From Galbula dea (Eukaryota; Chordata; Aves; Piciformes; Galbulidae): a DNA stretch of 64,000 nt. The position numbers and the translations under genes were made by a program. The stretch spans positions 9,356-73,355 of the forward strand of contig VWZX01005693.1 in the NCBI GenBank assembly GCA_013399015.1, read 5' to 3'. Under the pieces are notes generated by a model, which was not told the origin of the DNA, made no database searches, and was given only the letters and a program-made list of their open reading frames with translations. Below are positions 37,880 to 51,737 of the stretch, in pieces. How positions within the stretch are numbered: position 1 is the stretch's first letter; each line of letters starts with the position of its first letter.

Positions 37880-38296
37880 AGAATCACAGAATGTTAGGAG
37901 CTGGAAGGAACCTCAAAAGATCATCTAGTCCAACCCTCCTCCCACACTAGGATTCCCTAGACCAGGTCACACAGATGTGTGTCCTGATGGGTCTTGAATA
38001 CCTCCACAGAAGGAGACTCCACAACCTCTCTGGCCAGTCTGTGCCAGGGCTCTGTCAACCCTCACTGTGAAAAAAATTTTGTATTCACCCAGAACCTCCT
38101 GTGCTTCAGTTTACAACCATTGCCCCTTCTCTTGTCACTGGGCTTCACTGAGAAGAGCCTGACCCCATCCTCTTGACACGCACCCTTCACATATTTATAA
38201 GCATAGATGAGGTCACCCATCATCTTTGAGTCTCCTCTTCTCCAGGCTAGAGAGACCCAGCTCCCTCAGCCTTTACTCATTAGGAAGATGTTCCAC
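37880..38296 (-). mobile_element. CR1 LINE, 3' part (subfamily A) with internal rearrangement
   Basis: This reverse-strand CR1 begins at the AATCACAGAATGTTAGGAG tail and runs through the 3' UTR and the last part of ORF2 to about 38296. The minus-strand coding sequence matches the copies at 1 and 7174 but is broken by small changes and has no long open frame. At about 38217-38228 it reads CACCCATCATCTTTGAGTC where the other copies read CACCCCTTAGCC; the extra ATCATCTTTG string normally occurs farther upstream in ORF2 (the CCCTTCATCATCTTTGTGG block), suggesting a short template switch or local duplication. Confidence 0.92.
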
Positions 38297-41200
38297 CACT
38301 GCCACTGTACCCTTTTTTTAGGGGTAGCTGGCAGAAAGTAATTGGGCATCCTACTGCTGCTTCTAGAGCAACCAGGGATCCCGTGCTGCTGTCTGTCACC
38401 TGGCAGAGAGTGAGAAGAATGCTCTGGGTTACTCACTAGTGTAAAAAGTTTTGCAGAGATAAATCTTAAGAAAACTTCCTCTGAAGGCAAGTGTGGGTGC
38501 ACGTGCAACTGCACCCCAGCTATGTGCGTGGTCATAGCCCTGCAGCAGCTGATAAGTAGCAAGTCATGGTACAGTATTTGACAGAAAAGCTAATCTTCAC
38601 CAAAAACTTTAGAAATAAAATGAAAACTGATTCTGATATTGATTTCTGGAGTTAGGGTTCAATTGGTTAAAAAAACCCAACCTAATTACTGTAGTTGTAG
38701 CTTAATAGTGTCATAGATTTACTGTCTGCCCCTGTTGATCTAAGCTCTGTTTAGAATTAGTTTTGTAAGTCAAGCATATTTGCTTTCTTTTGAGGGATAA
38801 TTTGAGAACCCTTTTTTCACTCATGTGAACAACTGAAGTGGGGGTGGGGAGGGAGAATCCAGCCTCCTGGTAATTGTAGACTTTGAATTTTCACTGAAGA
38901 TGAAGACTTATTCACCCCAAAAAACTCTAGACATGGACTATTGAATCCTCTTCTGTCAGTGTATTTTCATAGATGTGCTTATCCAGTTTGTGCCTGTTCC
39001 CTTCAGAGTATACCAAATGTAATAAATGTTGACAGGTGCAACTCTACCATCACCCCTTCTGGAAACTCATTTTGCAGGTTTTACATGGGAATTAATGCTT
39101 TACACATGGAACTGGAGATTCCTTTAAGTGTCCAATCAACCTTGTTGGTTTGCTTTGTACATCTTCCAGGGCTTTTTCACAAAGGCTAGGGAACAGGTTT
39201 TTCTTATCTTACACAAAAATACTCTGCAGTGTAGAGGGCTGAAGTACTCTTCTTACTGGATCTAGAAACAGTGGGAACTCTTGGCACAGACTAAGAAACC
39301 TCCTGAAACCAAAAGAAAAACCCACTCTAAATGCAAGGATCAGACAGTAAGGTTTGCTTTTTGCTTTGTTGCTCTAGGATGAACCTGGAAATCCTGATTC
39401 GAGTTTTAACTTTTTCAGTTTCCCTTTTTCTCACTCACATTAGATGAGTCACTTCATTTCCTTGTCAAAGTGCCAGTAGAATTTGATGGGAAGAGCATCT
39501 CTGAGTTAAAGGGATTTCATTAGTGCAGTTTGTGGATTACCTGGTTAAATGTTTTCACTTTAAGGTGTGCTTGTGTTCTCCTGTCACCGATAGCCTTTGA
39601 GAGCAGTGCCACAGGCAGAAAGTAGTCTTTAGCCTTTTTAGACAAAATGAATATTGAAGAATTGTTAATTTTGTTACTGGAGATAAAGCAAAACTCTTCT
39701 ACTCATCTTTCATTTTTTTCATAGCTTCAGACCTTAGATCTGTGTTAGACTTTAGGGGTTGAAGGTCTTTTAATATTTTATAGGTTCTGCTATTGAAATT
39801 AGTTTTCAAATATGTTCTAATAATGGATTATGGCTACACTGTGGCTGTGAGGATGGTGATTTGCCATGCAGTTCCACTGTTTAGCAAGTGTGAATTATTT
39901 CTTTCTGCATTTATTGTTACATGATGGAAACAAAAATCTCTTAGTCTTTAATATATATGCTATATCACTGGTTTTAGTGAAGCTATTTTCTACTACCTCT
40001 ATTAAACATTTACACGAACAGCAATCTTAGGTCTCCTAGATGGAAACAAATGAAAACTCATCAATGAGAAAGCTGACATCTTTCCAATTTATGGTTTTAA
40101 TGATTGCTCAGCACAGAAATCCAGAGTTCAGGATCTAACCTTTTGCTAAATAAAGTGTTGAGGTTGTAAAATATGTTGAGTATGTTTAAGCCTTTGACTG
40201 CAAGACTGATCTCCATAATTCAAGATAGTCTAGGGATACTAATGACAAGACCACAAACCCTCTGTTACACATTAAAAAAAATTTTTGTTTTATTACAGTC
40301 AGTAACCTGATTGCAGATATGAGTGCAGTGGGACCAAATGGCTCAGTGAAGCTCAGTAACTCCCCCAGAGTCTCCCAGAGCCTGTTGCAGTCTGTCTAGA
40401 CAATCTAGATTTGCTTCAAAGCCTGTGGTACTGACTCCGAGTCCTAAATCACCATAGGTTTGTCACAGATCAATAAGGAGCCTGTGAAGAGCTGCTGTAG
40501 CCTGTGGGTTCTAGTGTGGTGCTGAGGGTGGTATGTGGTGCATGAATGTGGAACTTACTAGTCAAAACTTTAGAGGAGATGGGGGGGAAAGCAGTAAATG
40601 CAATGGATGTTGGCATACGCTTACTTAACGATGAAGGCATGATAATGCTGTGTGTTGGCACATCTTCCTGACTTTCTTACTGATTCTTATTCTGGAGCAA
40701 CTCCAGGACCATGGCCCTATAGTAAAAATCTAATAGTGTTAAAAATCAGGTAATTCTGAATTTTGATGCAGATCCTTTAAAACATTTGTAGGATGCTAAA
40801 GGAAATCACAGCCAAAATGAAATTGATGTGTAATCTATTTTTTCTTTCCTGTCTTAGTGTTGAGAAGGTAACATAAGACTCTTCTCTCCCTCCTTGGTTC
40901 TTGTTATCTATGCATTTCACTAATAGCAAAGTGGGTTCATGACAGCCAACACTGACACAATTCTGTTCTGCTGTAGAATAGACTTTTTGGTTGCACAGAA
41001 TATTTGAACATTGGAATATTACCCATTGGTTAATGACTTTCATTATCAAATCACATCTCATTTCTAACTAAATTTAGAGGCAGCATAAACATGTAATTCC
41101 TGATTCTACTACTGCTAACTTTTCTTTAAAATCTTTTTTTATATTTAGCTCTCATTCAGACTAATATTCACAGTATTCTTTTTTTTTAAGTACTAGTAGA

Positions 41201-43766
41201 ATTTCGTAGGAGAGCAGCTGAACTAATTGAATATAAAGGGATATTATTAGTGTAATTTGACTTTATGTTCATGTTCAAAGGTATCTTTTGGTCTTTATGG
41301 GAACTCTAAGGACCCCATTGTAAGAAATCTGCAGGCTCACAGTTTAGCACACATAGGAATTTTTCAGAAAAGACTTTTGAAGTTGTATGTATTCAGTTCT
41401 AAAATAGAAGTTAAGAAATTCTTCCAGTACCTAGAGGTAATTTAGAGATAATGAAGGGAAGAAATAATAGTTCTTAAAGATGAAAATAGGGACTGCAGTT
41501 CTCCATGATTTGCTCAAAGGAAAACAAATAAGTTTGGGTTTGGGCAATCATTTCTATATCAGAGGTTTCAGAGTTCCTGATTAGGGTGTGTAGGCCTGGG
41601 CTGAGAAAGGCATGATTTCAGGAATCAATGGCATGGCACAAAAAGCTCTGCCATCTGAATAGAGACTTGTTCCTGTGTCTCCTGTAGCCCTGGCCACTAT
41701 CCTAAAGATTTGGTTATACTGAAAAAGTGAAAGCTCAGCTTTCAGTCAGAACCCCACCTTCCTTATGAGTAATGTCAGAGGGGTTTGTGGGAATTCTTTG
41801 CTGAAAATCTTGGATGGTTATCATTTTAAAAATGAGTAGAACATTTGTTGTAGGACAGAGTTGCCTGTCTTCAGGAATTCTTACTGAAAAGTGCAAGCAA
41901 ATGGTCCCTAGTGACCCTCTAATATGTTGTCCATCAGAAAGAACTATTAGGTCTTGCAGTCCTTCCTTCTAGGTTCACAGGACTGAGCACAGGTTATAAC
42001 ACAGACAATGACTCTTAGTTCATGAGAAGAAATTCTTAAAAGAATACAAATATTAAATAAAAACTAAGCCTTTTTTGGCCAGCATAGGAAATAGTTATGC
42101 ATGATTTCTGTAGGAATTTAGCTAAATTGTTGGTCTTGCAGTAGTAGTATAGTATAATTAGTGTTCTCTTCATTTAGTACAAGCAACAAGATCGATATTA
42201 GGTAAACTTATGTTCATAAAGAGGATTAATTCTGAAATTTGGTAGGTCTTCATATGGGATACTAGCAAAGCTAATGTTAAAGCTTATTGGGACCTTTATG
42301 AAAATAAATAGAGCGAACTACTGAAGGATGATCTCTCAACTCACTGTTCTCTCACATGATCATTGTAGGCAAAATCACAGCAAGGGATGGGGAGCTTGTA
42401 TTTTTTCTGGAATTGTTTTTACTTCAGTGTAACATTACAAAGGAGGAGGCCATGTTGCTAGGCTCTTGTGGCATCCCAAACCTCCTCTTTCCCAAGGGTT
42501 CATGTCACTCTTAAGAGATAGTTGGTTAAAGTTCTGGATGGGAAAAGAAGCTTTTGTAGTTTCTTTCCAATATAGGACAACATGCAACATGAGCACCCCC
42601 TGAGTCTAAACATTTTGACCTTTGGAGGGTATCTCAGGGAACTGCCTTATGAAGGGAAGCCTTGTTTTTCTGAAGCTGGGAACAAGATGCTTAATTTTCT
42701 GTTTCTGGCAGGCCAGTCTGGCAAAAACATTGCATAAAAACTCAGTGTTTCCTAGCTCTGAATTAATCACTAAAACATAATTTTATTCTGTGGCAAATGA
42801 TTCAAGCTGCAGAAATAGAACTCCATGTTTTGGCAAAAATTCCCAGATGAGGAGAGAACCTGTTAGAGAGCAGTGTTGTATCCTTCATACTGGTGGTGTT
42901 AATCCATTCTTGACATGAAGAAGCAGGCTTCTGTTTTGGTTTTTTTTACATATGCATTGAACTCTGTCATCAAAATAATCAACTGGAAAAATGGCAACAA
43001 CTCATTTTAACTGTTGTGTTAAAGCACTCTCATTTAAATTGAAACAAAATAGCCTCTTGCAGTGCTGCCTCCCATTTTCATGCCATTACACAAATAAACA
43101 CAAGATGAGCCTCAGATATTATTTCTTAATCCATTTTCTGGAACTGTTAAGCACACACAAGTAAAAGCAGCTCAAAGTTCAGCAGTGCTGGAATTAGCCT
43201 TGCGAAGTCGCTTGCAATATTGCCAAAAAATGTTGTTCCTTGACAGTCAAGGTAAATAACTTCCTATTTGAGCCCTAGCCTCCTGGTAAATAATGGAGAT
43301 ATTCAAATCAGGTGTGGGATCCTGCTACTGAGAAAAAAATCAGCTGCAGTGCCCTCAGCTGTGAAGATGAAGTCTTCTTTTATGCACAAAAATTAAAAGC
43401 TTGCTTCCAGTATGAATCTGAGTTCTCAGCATATGGTGTTTTACAGTGTCTTACATCTTTGTCTGGCTGTCTTGTGATGCTGCTTTACTGCCAGGGCAGG
43501 TGTCAAGGTAGTCACTTTTTCCCTCACATCTCTCAACTATGGGATATTAAACCCTTCTATTTTCAGTTACATAATGAGAGAGCTAAGCAAAGTAGTTAAG
43601 CAGAAAACATGTTTTTCCCCCTAAGTCAGAGCTGAAGCTTAGATTACTCAGGACTTCAGAGGAGATGCTGAGAATCTGAGACTTGAGTCCTGCATTTCTA
43701 AGCAATATTGAATTCTAGGTTTCTGGAAGAGACAGTTCCTTGCTCTTTAGATTAAAGAGCAGGAAA
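38297..43766. other. Long unique stretch, no gene seen
   Basis: In about 5.5 kb no exon, RNA gene or CR1 is recognised. Open frames do not exceed about 98 codons. The segment 42990-43260 is dense, non-repetitive sequence that might be conserved, but there is no direct evidence. Confidence 0.6.
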
Positions 43767-44080
43767 AGGGTGGGTGTCCAGAGGATGGGGTCAGGCTCTT
43801 CTCAGTGAAGCCCAGTGACAAGACAAGGGGCAGTGGTTGTAAGCTGAAACACAGGAGGTTCCATGTGAATAGAAGAAAAAAAATTTTCTCAGTGAGGGTG
43901 CCAGAGCAATGGCCCAGACTGCCCAGAGAGGTTGTGGAGTCTCCTTCTCTGGAGATGTTCAAAACCCATCTAGACATGCTTCTGTGTGAGCTGGTCTAGG
44001 GAATCCTGCTGTGGCAGGGGGGGTTGGGCTAGATGATTCTTTGAGGTACCTTCCAGCTCCTAACATTCTGTGATTATGTG
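43767..44080 (+). mobile_element. CR1 LINE, 3' end (subfamily A)
   Basis: This forward CR1 of about 314 bases covers the last ~70 codons of ORF2 and the 3' UTR. The frame is open from the family segment KPSDKTRGSGCKLKHRRF through VRVPEQWPRLPREVVESPSL to the stop at about 43997. It ends with ATTCTGTG ATTATGTG at 44065-44080. The sequence is closest to the copies at 1 and 7174. It is 5'-truncated at the GTGTCCAGAGGATGGGG point. Confidence 0.94.
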
Positions 44081-45433
44081 AATAACATATGTTAGTTTTA
44101 ATGACTAGGAAGAAAGAGTTTAAGTAGATAACACAATATAAGCAGGTTTCCATTCCTGATTTTTTCAGGGAAGCTCTGAGTTTCTGTTGGGTTTTTTTCA
44201 GCAGTTGACACTCCTACTTCCAACAAAACTAATTGCTTTTCCAGATCTCTTTTCATTTTTGTGGTGGGGAAGTAAATGCTAGGTTTCAGTATAATAGAAA
44301 GGCTGTGACTTAGTACTTTCTCATTTCCGAAGCTGTTAAGAGGCTGCACTTTATATTAATAAGTAAGTTTAAAATAAATCAATATAAATGCTTGATTGAG
44401 GAGAAAAATCATATAGGAAAACAGAAAACAGTGTGACATCTGAATTGACTGTTTCCTCAGAATTTAGTAGCTATTAAGGACATAGAAAACTTACTCAGCG
44501 TGGCAGAAGTGGTCAAATGAATGAAGAAAAGTTTAAGCTGTACAAAACTGAAAGTCACAGTTGGACTGCTTTTATTATGTCCTCATGTAATCATGTTTTA
44601 GATCACCAAAGTAAATTACTCAGTTCTAAAAACCCTATAAATCTGGTTCCCATTGTTTTTAAGAACACTGTCTCCAGGAAGGAGCTTGGAGGGACACTAT
44701 CCCTCAATACAAGACAGGTACATAGGAAAAACCTTTCTGTATGGAAAGATTCCATAGGAGACAGTTTGGTCTTCATGTCATTTGTAATGATGCAGCCCTA
44801 AGATAAAATATAGCTACTTCTGCTAGGTGACAGTCCCAGTGCAAGAATTCAATCATGTGGAAAATCTGAGTGGGTGCAGGATATTGGCTAGGATGCGTTT
44901 TCCCAAGCATGCAAGAATTAAATCCTGTTCAAATATATTTGCTGTTTTCAGAAGCATTGCTGTAAGCTCAAAACATGAGTGAATGAAAATGAAAGGCTTC
45001 CTTATAGAAAACTATAATGCTCTATACTGGTACATTCTGTGAATCCACAGAGAGCAATTATACATTCACGTGGGATGTTATATAGTATTATAAAAATCCT
45101 ATAAAATGAACTTCACTATAACTGACAGTGTCAAAACAGCATAGAAAAAACTGAGAGGTAGATGCAGCACTGGAAAATAACATGGGTGAATAGTAACAGA
45201 CTGATGGATTGAAAGAGAAAAGACCTAAAATTCATTGATTGGAGAGGTACAAGAAAATTCCTTTGTTTTGGCCACATAGTGAAAGGCAAATAGAGAAATA
45301 GGAATCACACACAGTTGGGTGGTGGATTAATAAGCCTCTGAGTCGACCTTTAGGGGGGAAAAAAGTGATTTGGTTAGGAAGATAGGATGAAATCATTGAA
45401 ATATAGTCTGTAGAAGAGCTGAACTGAAAAAAT
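44081..45433. other. Unique AT-rich sequence, no gene seen
   Basis: This interval of 1.35 kb has no recognisable gene or repeat. Short open frames on both strands (up to 94 codons) show no known motif. Confidence 0.6.
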
Positions 45434-45776
45434 GGGATCACAGGATTGCAAATTGAGCCCCTTGGGTTGGAAGGGACTTCTAAATGTCATCTAGTCCACC
45501 CTCCTACTCGTAGCAGGAACAACTTCCAAGTTGCAGGAGGTTGCGTAGGGTCTTGTCCTGTTGAATGTTGAAATATTGAAAATAGTCAAACATTTTGAAA
45601 TACTCAGAATTCAGAGAAATTTTTGTAGATGCACTTGAAAACAGACAGAACAGTTAAACTCAAATCTTCCTGGGAAAACTGTTCCCCTAGTGCCTAGCCA
45701 CTCTCCTTGTGAAGTATTTTTTCCCTGTGCTCAGGCAGAATTTCTCTTGCTGTAACTAGTGTCTCCTGTCCTCTGA
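45434..45776 (-). mobile_element. Old, decayed CR1 LINE
   Basis: This is a divergent reverse-strand CR1. Recognisable blocks in order are GGATCACAGGATTG (tail), TTGGGTTGGAAGGGACTTC, GTCATCTAGTCCACC, GGGTCTTGTCCTGTTGA, then the coding part CTGTTCCCCTAGTGCCTAGC and AACTAGTGTCTCCTGTCCTC, all in the usual CR1 order. Spacing and base matches are poor and no open frame survives, so it is older than the other copies. The limits are approximate. Confidence 0.75.
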
Positions 45777-46007
45777 GTATTTGATATGAAATCTGCAGAA
45801 AAACCAAGCAGAAAACACTTGATCAACAACACTTGAGCAGCCAGCTCCTACTTCCATTCCAGATAACTTTCCTTACCATGTCCTAGTTACAAATTTTTAC
45901 CTCCTACCTGTGTTCCTGTTGCCGTGGGCTTTTCAAAGCCACATGATCCAGGCTGCCTTTTTGGAGGGTGAGGGGGCAGAGGGAAATTGGATTTATTCAA
46001 AGTAGTA

Positions 46008-46029
46008 CTCCCCCCACCCCCACCCCCAA
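46008..46029. repeat. C-rich tract
   Basis: A run of C blocks separated by single A (C6 A C5 A C5) lies on the plus strand. It is low-complexity DNA. Confidence 0.85.
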
Positions 46030-49000
46030 GATATCAGCTTGTCCTGTAGTTCATAAATTTTGCAGCATTGATGTATGTCTGCAGTACAGGTAGTCTCTCA
46101 ATGAGGCTCCAGGAGAGTCATTTACCCATCAATGAACACACATTTCACTTGATGCTCTTTTGTTTACAGGAGAGGAAGGGAAAATAGACTCTGCTTTATG
46201 ATGTCTGATTTCCATCAAAGTGCCATCTGCAGTGAGTGCTCTGGCCCACCTGAATATTAGGTGTAGCATATTTCTGTAATCATTGGCTGTTTTGTTCAGG
46301 ATGCACTCCAGGCTGGATGTCTGAGCGTGGCACGGAACAGGGCAGCAGCCACCACTGTTCTTTCCCACCCGGCTGTCTCTGTGGTTTTGCACTGCTGCTC
46401 TGCTCCCTGGTAATGTGCCTTTTGATCTTGCCAGCACTGTTACAGTAGAAGTTGCCTTTCTTGCTTCCACACAAGTATTTGACAACCTGTCAAAGTGCTG
46501 AGGTTTTCATTATGTGCTTTTCATCATTACTCTGTCTACACTGAACAAGCTTATTTCAAAGGCTTTGCTAGAAAATGACAAGAAACATGACAATTTATTT
46601 CCTTGTCCTTTCATTACATTAGAAATGCCAGGGAAGATTTAGAATCTATTTATTTTTATAAAAAGGCATGATGTACAGTTTTACCAAAGAAAAGACAATG
46701 AGAGAGCAAGAAATATTAATTTGGGGTGTTATGATGATTGAGGGGCTTTGAGTCTGAGGCATTTGAGTAGAAAAATCTATTTGTATTCCACAAATACAAA
46801 TGTTTTAATTACATTTTAAGAGACAAATTGCTGTGAACAACATAAAATGGCAGAGGATGAAGAAAACACTTTCTGATGTAGTAACTATAGTATAGACCCT
46901 TACTTGTCATCAGCCTCAGAAAACTCCATTTTCTTTTGCTCTGAATCACAACTTAATGTGGCATTTATTGCCAGGCTATTAAATATGTTAGTGCTATATA
47001 AGCTGTAGTTTCTTTTTTCTTGTACTGATACTTACTTTCAGTACTGATCAGGAGGTTTTTACTTTGTGTTTCCTCTTAACAAAGAAAGGTGAATAAAACA
47101 TGCAGTATGAGCTGAGAAACACCATGTTGGAGAAGGTGCTCCTTCCCTCCTGAGCCTTCTAAATGACTCGTTGATCTTTTGCATTCACTGGTACCCTTTC
47201 AGGTAATGGAATTGTGGGGATCTAGCCCAGCTGAAGACTGTGTGCATATAGAATGTAGACACAGCTAGTTGGACCATCATGAGACTAAAGACGCTCCTTA
47301 AAGGGGGTAAAGTATAAGACAAAAATCTAGTTATATTTTTACCAAAAGATCATCCTGAAGTTTAGAAAATGAAAGTGGATCAACTTTTGTTGAAGAAAAA
47401 AAATACCTTCAGTGTTGATCTACATTAGAAACACCAAGCAGTGAAAAAGAGTTGATGTAATAAAAACGCTGGGAGAACGTCACTCTAACTGACAGTTAAT
47501 TTGCACATTCTCATTAAACCAGCATCTTGAAAGAAGGCTCATTTAATTATTATGAGCTGCTAAGTACAGGTGTAAAGTACTGACCTTCTCTTTAAAGGAC
47601 ATTGGTCACTTTTACTGGGTTTCAAGCACCTGTCTCTGGGGTAGCAGTTTAAAACTTGAAGTGATTTCATCTTTGAATGGCTTCTGGGAGGTAGGTGAAA
47701 AGTGAGAAAGTGAACTGAATGTCAGGTGAGGCCACTGATACCAGGAATTATCTAGTATCAGCAATCAGACAGTAAATTTCACATCAATGTATTCATTTCC
47801 CAGTTCAGAAAATTCAGCCTCTCTGCTGAATGGTTGGGTACATTTGTTCTTGGAATTGTATTCTAAGGTATGGTATTTTTGATCTATTTCAGCACAACCA
47901 GTCAGTGCCAAAACACCAGTAAAAGCACATGAGTTTATTTGACATATAGAGCATCATGAATTTTACAGGCACAGGTAATTGTCTGGGTTTTTTTCTCATG
48001 TTAAGTACATATCTGATGTTTCTGCACTGATTTTTTTTCTTTTTTCATACAAAGAAACATAATAAGCATTATTATTAGAAGATTGGTATTTTCCATATTT
48101 TATGGAGCCATTCCAAAATGAAAAATTGTGTGAGAAATCTGAACATTTTATTATGGTCTTATTTGGCTCTTTCTTTATATTTTGCAGTCTTTACTTATTA
48201 AATAAAACAGAAAAACAGGATAACTATTGTGTTAAGCAAGAAAAACAAAGTGGAAGAAAAATTTAGGAATCCAGACTGCAGGTTCATTGTCAGACTTGTT
48301 TTGTCTTTGAAAGAGTTGGCCATAGAAAGTGAATTACAATTATGGAAATAATGAAAACACACTTCCAAAGACTACTGATGCTTGGTTTTACACAGTATGG
48401 GTTTGACTTTTTCTTATTGCTGTATTGGAAGAGAAAACAAACCTAATTGCCACTCTTTTATTTCCCTTAATCTATTTGAAGATACTGTAGAGTCCATTCT
48501 TTTTAAAGCATAATGTTTCACTGTGAACACTGCCTGTCTTATTTATTGCCTGAAACCATCCTGAATTCAGTCGATTCACATGAAGAATTTGGCAGTACTG
48601 TTTATATGGTCTGTTTTTCTTTACTTACAAGTGTAAATCAGGAATAATGTCATCTGAGTTGAAAGAGGAGGAATGGAAAGTGTGTTCTTGATTTCAGATA
48701 CATGTTTTACAGCAAGCAGCTTGTGAAGGAATGCATTCAATGTTATTCTTCTTAGTAAGCCTGTGCAACTGTCAACTTTTTACTGACTGAAGAGACAAAT
48801 AAAAATCCTGAACAGACTATTAATAATGCTTCTCTAAGACTGAGCACTTGTAGAAATCACATCAAAATTTATAATGTTAGAGCCAAGCTTCAGAAAGCTG
48901 AATCTTTTTGATCAATGCTACTGGGAATGAGCAAGGCATAGCTTGCACAGAAGAAGTAGGAGTTAGGGGAGAGAGGAGAAATATTTACATCATGTTTCAA

Positions 49001-51678
49001 CTACTCAGATCTAGAAGGAACTAGATCATGCTTTTTCTTTGGTTCATTCCAAATAGACTTTTGAACATAAATTAATGCATTTTCTTAAAAAGCAGTTGAG
49101 ATAATTTATGTACATGTTGGTCTTGGGAAACCCCTTTCAGCTGTGCTGAAGCCTGCTTACGAGAACCACAGTTTTTGCCCTTTCTGAGGATGCAGAAGGA
49201 GCTCTGCAGCAGTACCACCCCCCCCCTCCACAAGCCAAGAGCTAGGGCTCCTTAACAAATGTAAGAGCAGCAGTTTTCCTGAAGCCAGGGAGGTTGGTTA
49301 TGGCTCAGATACACGTTGTGTTCAAAGAAGTGGCTCTTTTTGCTGCGCTGAGACTGTATCATGATTCTAGGTAAACTTAGCTTAGTGGCTTGTAAGAGGG
49401 AACCCTTCTTCTCTCTGTTATTAGCCAGCCAAATCATGAAAGTCATGAAGAGTCTGAGACTGGATTTTAGTGAATTCATAAATTGTATCTAAAATTGACT
49501 AGATCAGAAATAATGGAATTTTTTTCATGTAAATAGAAGAGGTCTTGTTGCTAGAAACCTACAACTTCAGAAAGAAAATACTGAATAGGAATTCCTCTTT
49601 AGAGGAGCATCTTGATATAAGTTTTAGAGAATATTCTCTTTGGAGAAACACTCTAGCTGCCACTGACCTACATTTCAAATGCATAGGCAGTCTTGGTATG
49701 CCTGGGGACTAATGTAGAAGAAAGGTTATGCATTGTAAATTGCAAAATTGAGCTAAGGATACATATTCATGTAAATCTGGTAATCATTTCATACAATAAT
49801 ATTAATATATCAACACTTAAATACAGTAGTCCCACTTAACTTTTTAAATATCTACTTAGCTCAAAAGATTAAAGTAGTTTGTTTTCTCTGGATCATACAT
49901 GCATTGTGTAAGTGTCATTCACCCTCCTCAATGTTCTCCTCCTGTTTCACTTGGGTGCATATCTGGCATACGAATGCAAAGCATAGTCTCCTGACTTCAG
50001 TGAGATGGGGATCCCAATTACAGAAGCACTAGATAATTGGGGGTACTGTGCATCCTTCTGCACTGCAGTATTCACTGATGAGACCACTGGTCTTGCACAG
50101 TAGTTGAAGTAAATGAGAAATATAAGAAACAAACATCCATGTGCTTGCAGAACAGCTTTTTTTAATAAAAAGGGAATTCTTAAGACATCCAGATGGGCTT
50201 GCTGTATTAATTACTGAGGTTTTTAACGTGTTGCTTTATTACTTTCTTTAAAAGATATTCTTTTAACTGACCAGCTATTTTCTCTATGGTAGTCGCTACT
50301 TGTTTTAGGGGAGAAAATAAGACAGGGAGGTTTTCAACCTCTACTGTTGAGTTTCAATATCAAATGTACAGTAAGAGCTGCTCTGAAATTTACTACAGGG
50401 GAAAAAAATCATGTTTCTCTGTGGTGTTAATAAAGTATTCTAGAATTATTTCAAGCACTTGTATAAAAATTAAAGACAAAATTTTGCCCTTCCATTTCCC
50501 CCCTACCCTGAAGCTTTCTCATTTATGCAAAGGAAGGAATCTTTTGTGGATCTGCTCTTCTTCAGGAAACATTTCAACTGACAGAAAGCTGTTCTGAAAA
50601 ATGCTGAGGTTCAGAACTTTCATACATCAGTTTTGAACATTTTTGGTCTTGTCTCTTGTGACTAGCAGGTAAAAAAAATTCTTAGGATTTATTATTTTTT
50701 AATAATAAGTATTAACTCCTCTAACTTTTGTGGATAAAGGATCCCTTAAAGTGAACAAATACAAATGTCATAATTTTGAGCAATGTTTCCATCCCAGTCA
50801 TCTTTGCAGTACTGTGAGATGCCCAAACAGAGGGAAAGATAACAAGGGCAATATCTCTTTTCTTGATTGCTATCACAAAGGCTTTGACAGGGGTATGATG
50901 ACACTATAATGAGGAGCTGAGGAAATCTTTTATACAGGAACATAAATGCAAAGAAGTGAATGTGGTTCCCTACCTTCTCCTAAGAAGGGTGAGACCTCCC
51001 TCATGAACTGTCCCTGAGCTTGCTTTACTAGTGGTTGTTGCCTGGACAGCTCTGAGACAGCAAGAGCTCTGGCCAGCATTACTCGGATCCAACCTGTCAC
51101 CACCTCTCTTTAGCCCCTATATAGAGGAAAAAAAGGATTTTCAAATACCAGCATTTCAAATACAGACATTTTAAAGTTATGTCATGAACAGTGATGGTTT
51201 TTTTTTCTCTTTCCAGCTCTACAGATCTGTTTATTTTGAGAAAGAAAGAAATGGGGGAGGAAAGAGACAGCATGTTACTGTGGTAACAGCTCTTCTGTTT
51301 GAACACTTAGCTTTCTTCTGCTGAAAACTGTATGCAAAGCAGTTTTTTAGGGAGAGAGGCTGTTTGTTTTCTTGCCCTCCACCTAAATAAGGAACTTTGT
51401 GACAGATGACAAAGAAAAAGCCATTTTTACATGATGCTAATGTTAAATCCAAGTTGGACTTCCTGAACAGTGTTTTATTGTATATTTTCTCTTAATGTGC
51501 AGCTATCAAACTAACATCTCTTCAGCAATACTACTTATGCTTTTTTTTTGTTGTTGTTTGAATTGGAGTGGCATCTCTGTAATCTCTTTACCACCACTGT
51601 TTAGCTTTTCCAGGACTGGGAGGCAGCATGATCAAAGTTGTTAAATAGCAACACAATATGGATGTAGAGCTCATTAAT

Positions 51679-51737
51679 AAAAAAACCCAAACAAACCCAA
51701 AACCAAACAAAAACCCTAAACAACAACAACAACAAAC
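51679..51737. repeat. A-rich patch with (AAC)n
   Basis: The plus strand is nearly all A and C, in AAACCC/AAAC units followed by a short perfect AAC repeat near 51720-51735. Confidence 0.85.

Noticed and set aside
39440..39500. GATGAGTCACTTCATTTCC as a second MIR copy
   Set aside because: Only one short block matches; the following TGCCTCAGTTT part is missing.
46129..46485. 118-codon minus-strand open frame
   Set aside because: No family resemblance; a second overlapping frame on the same strand; isolated in noncoding DNA.
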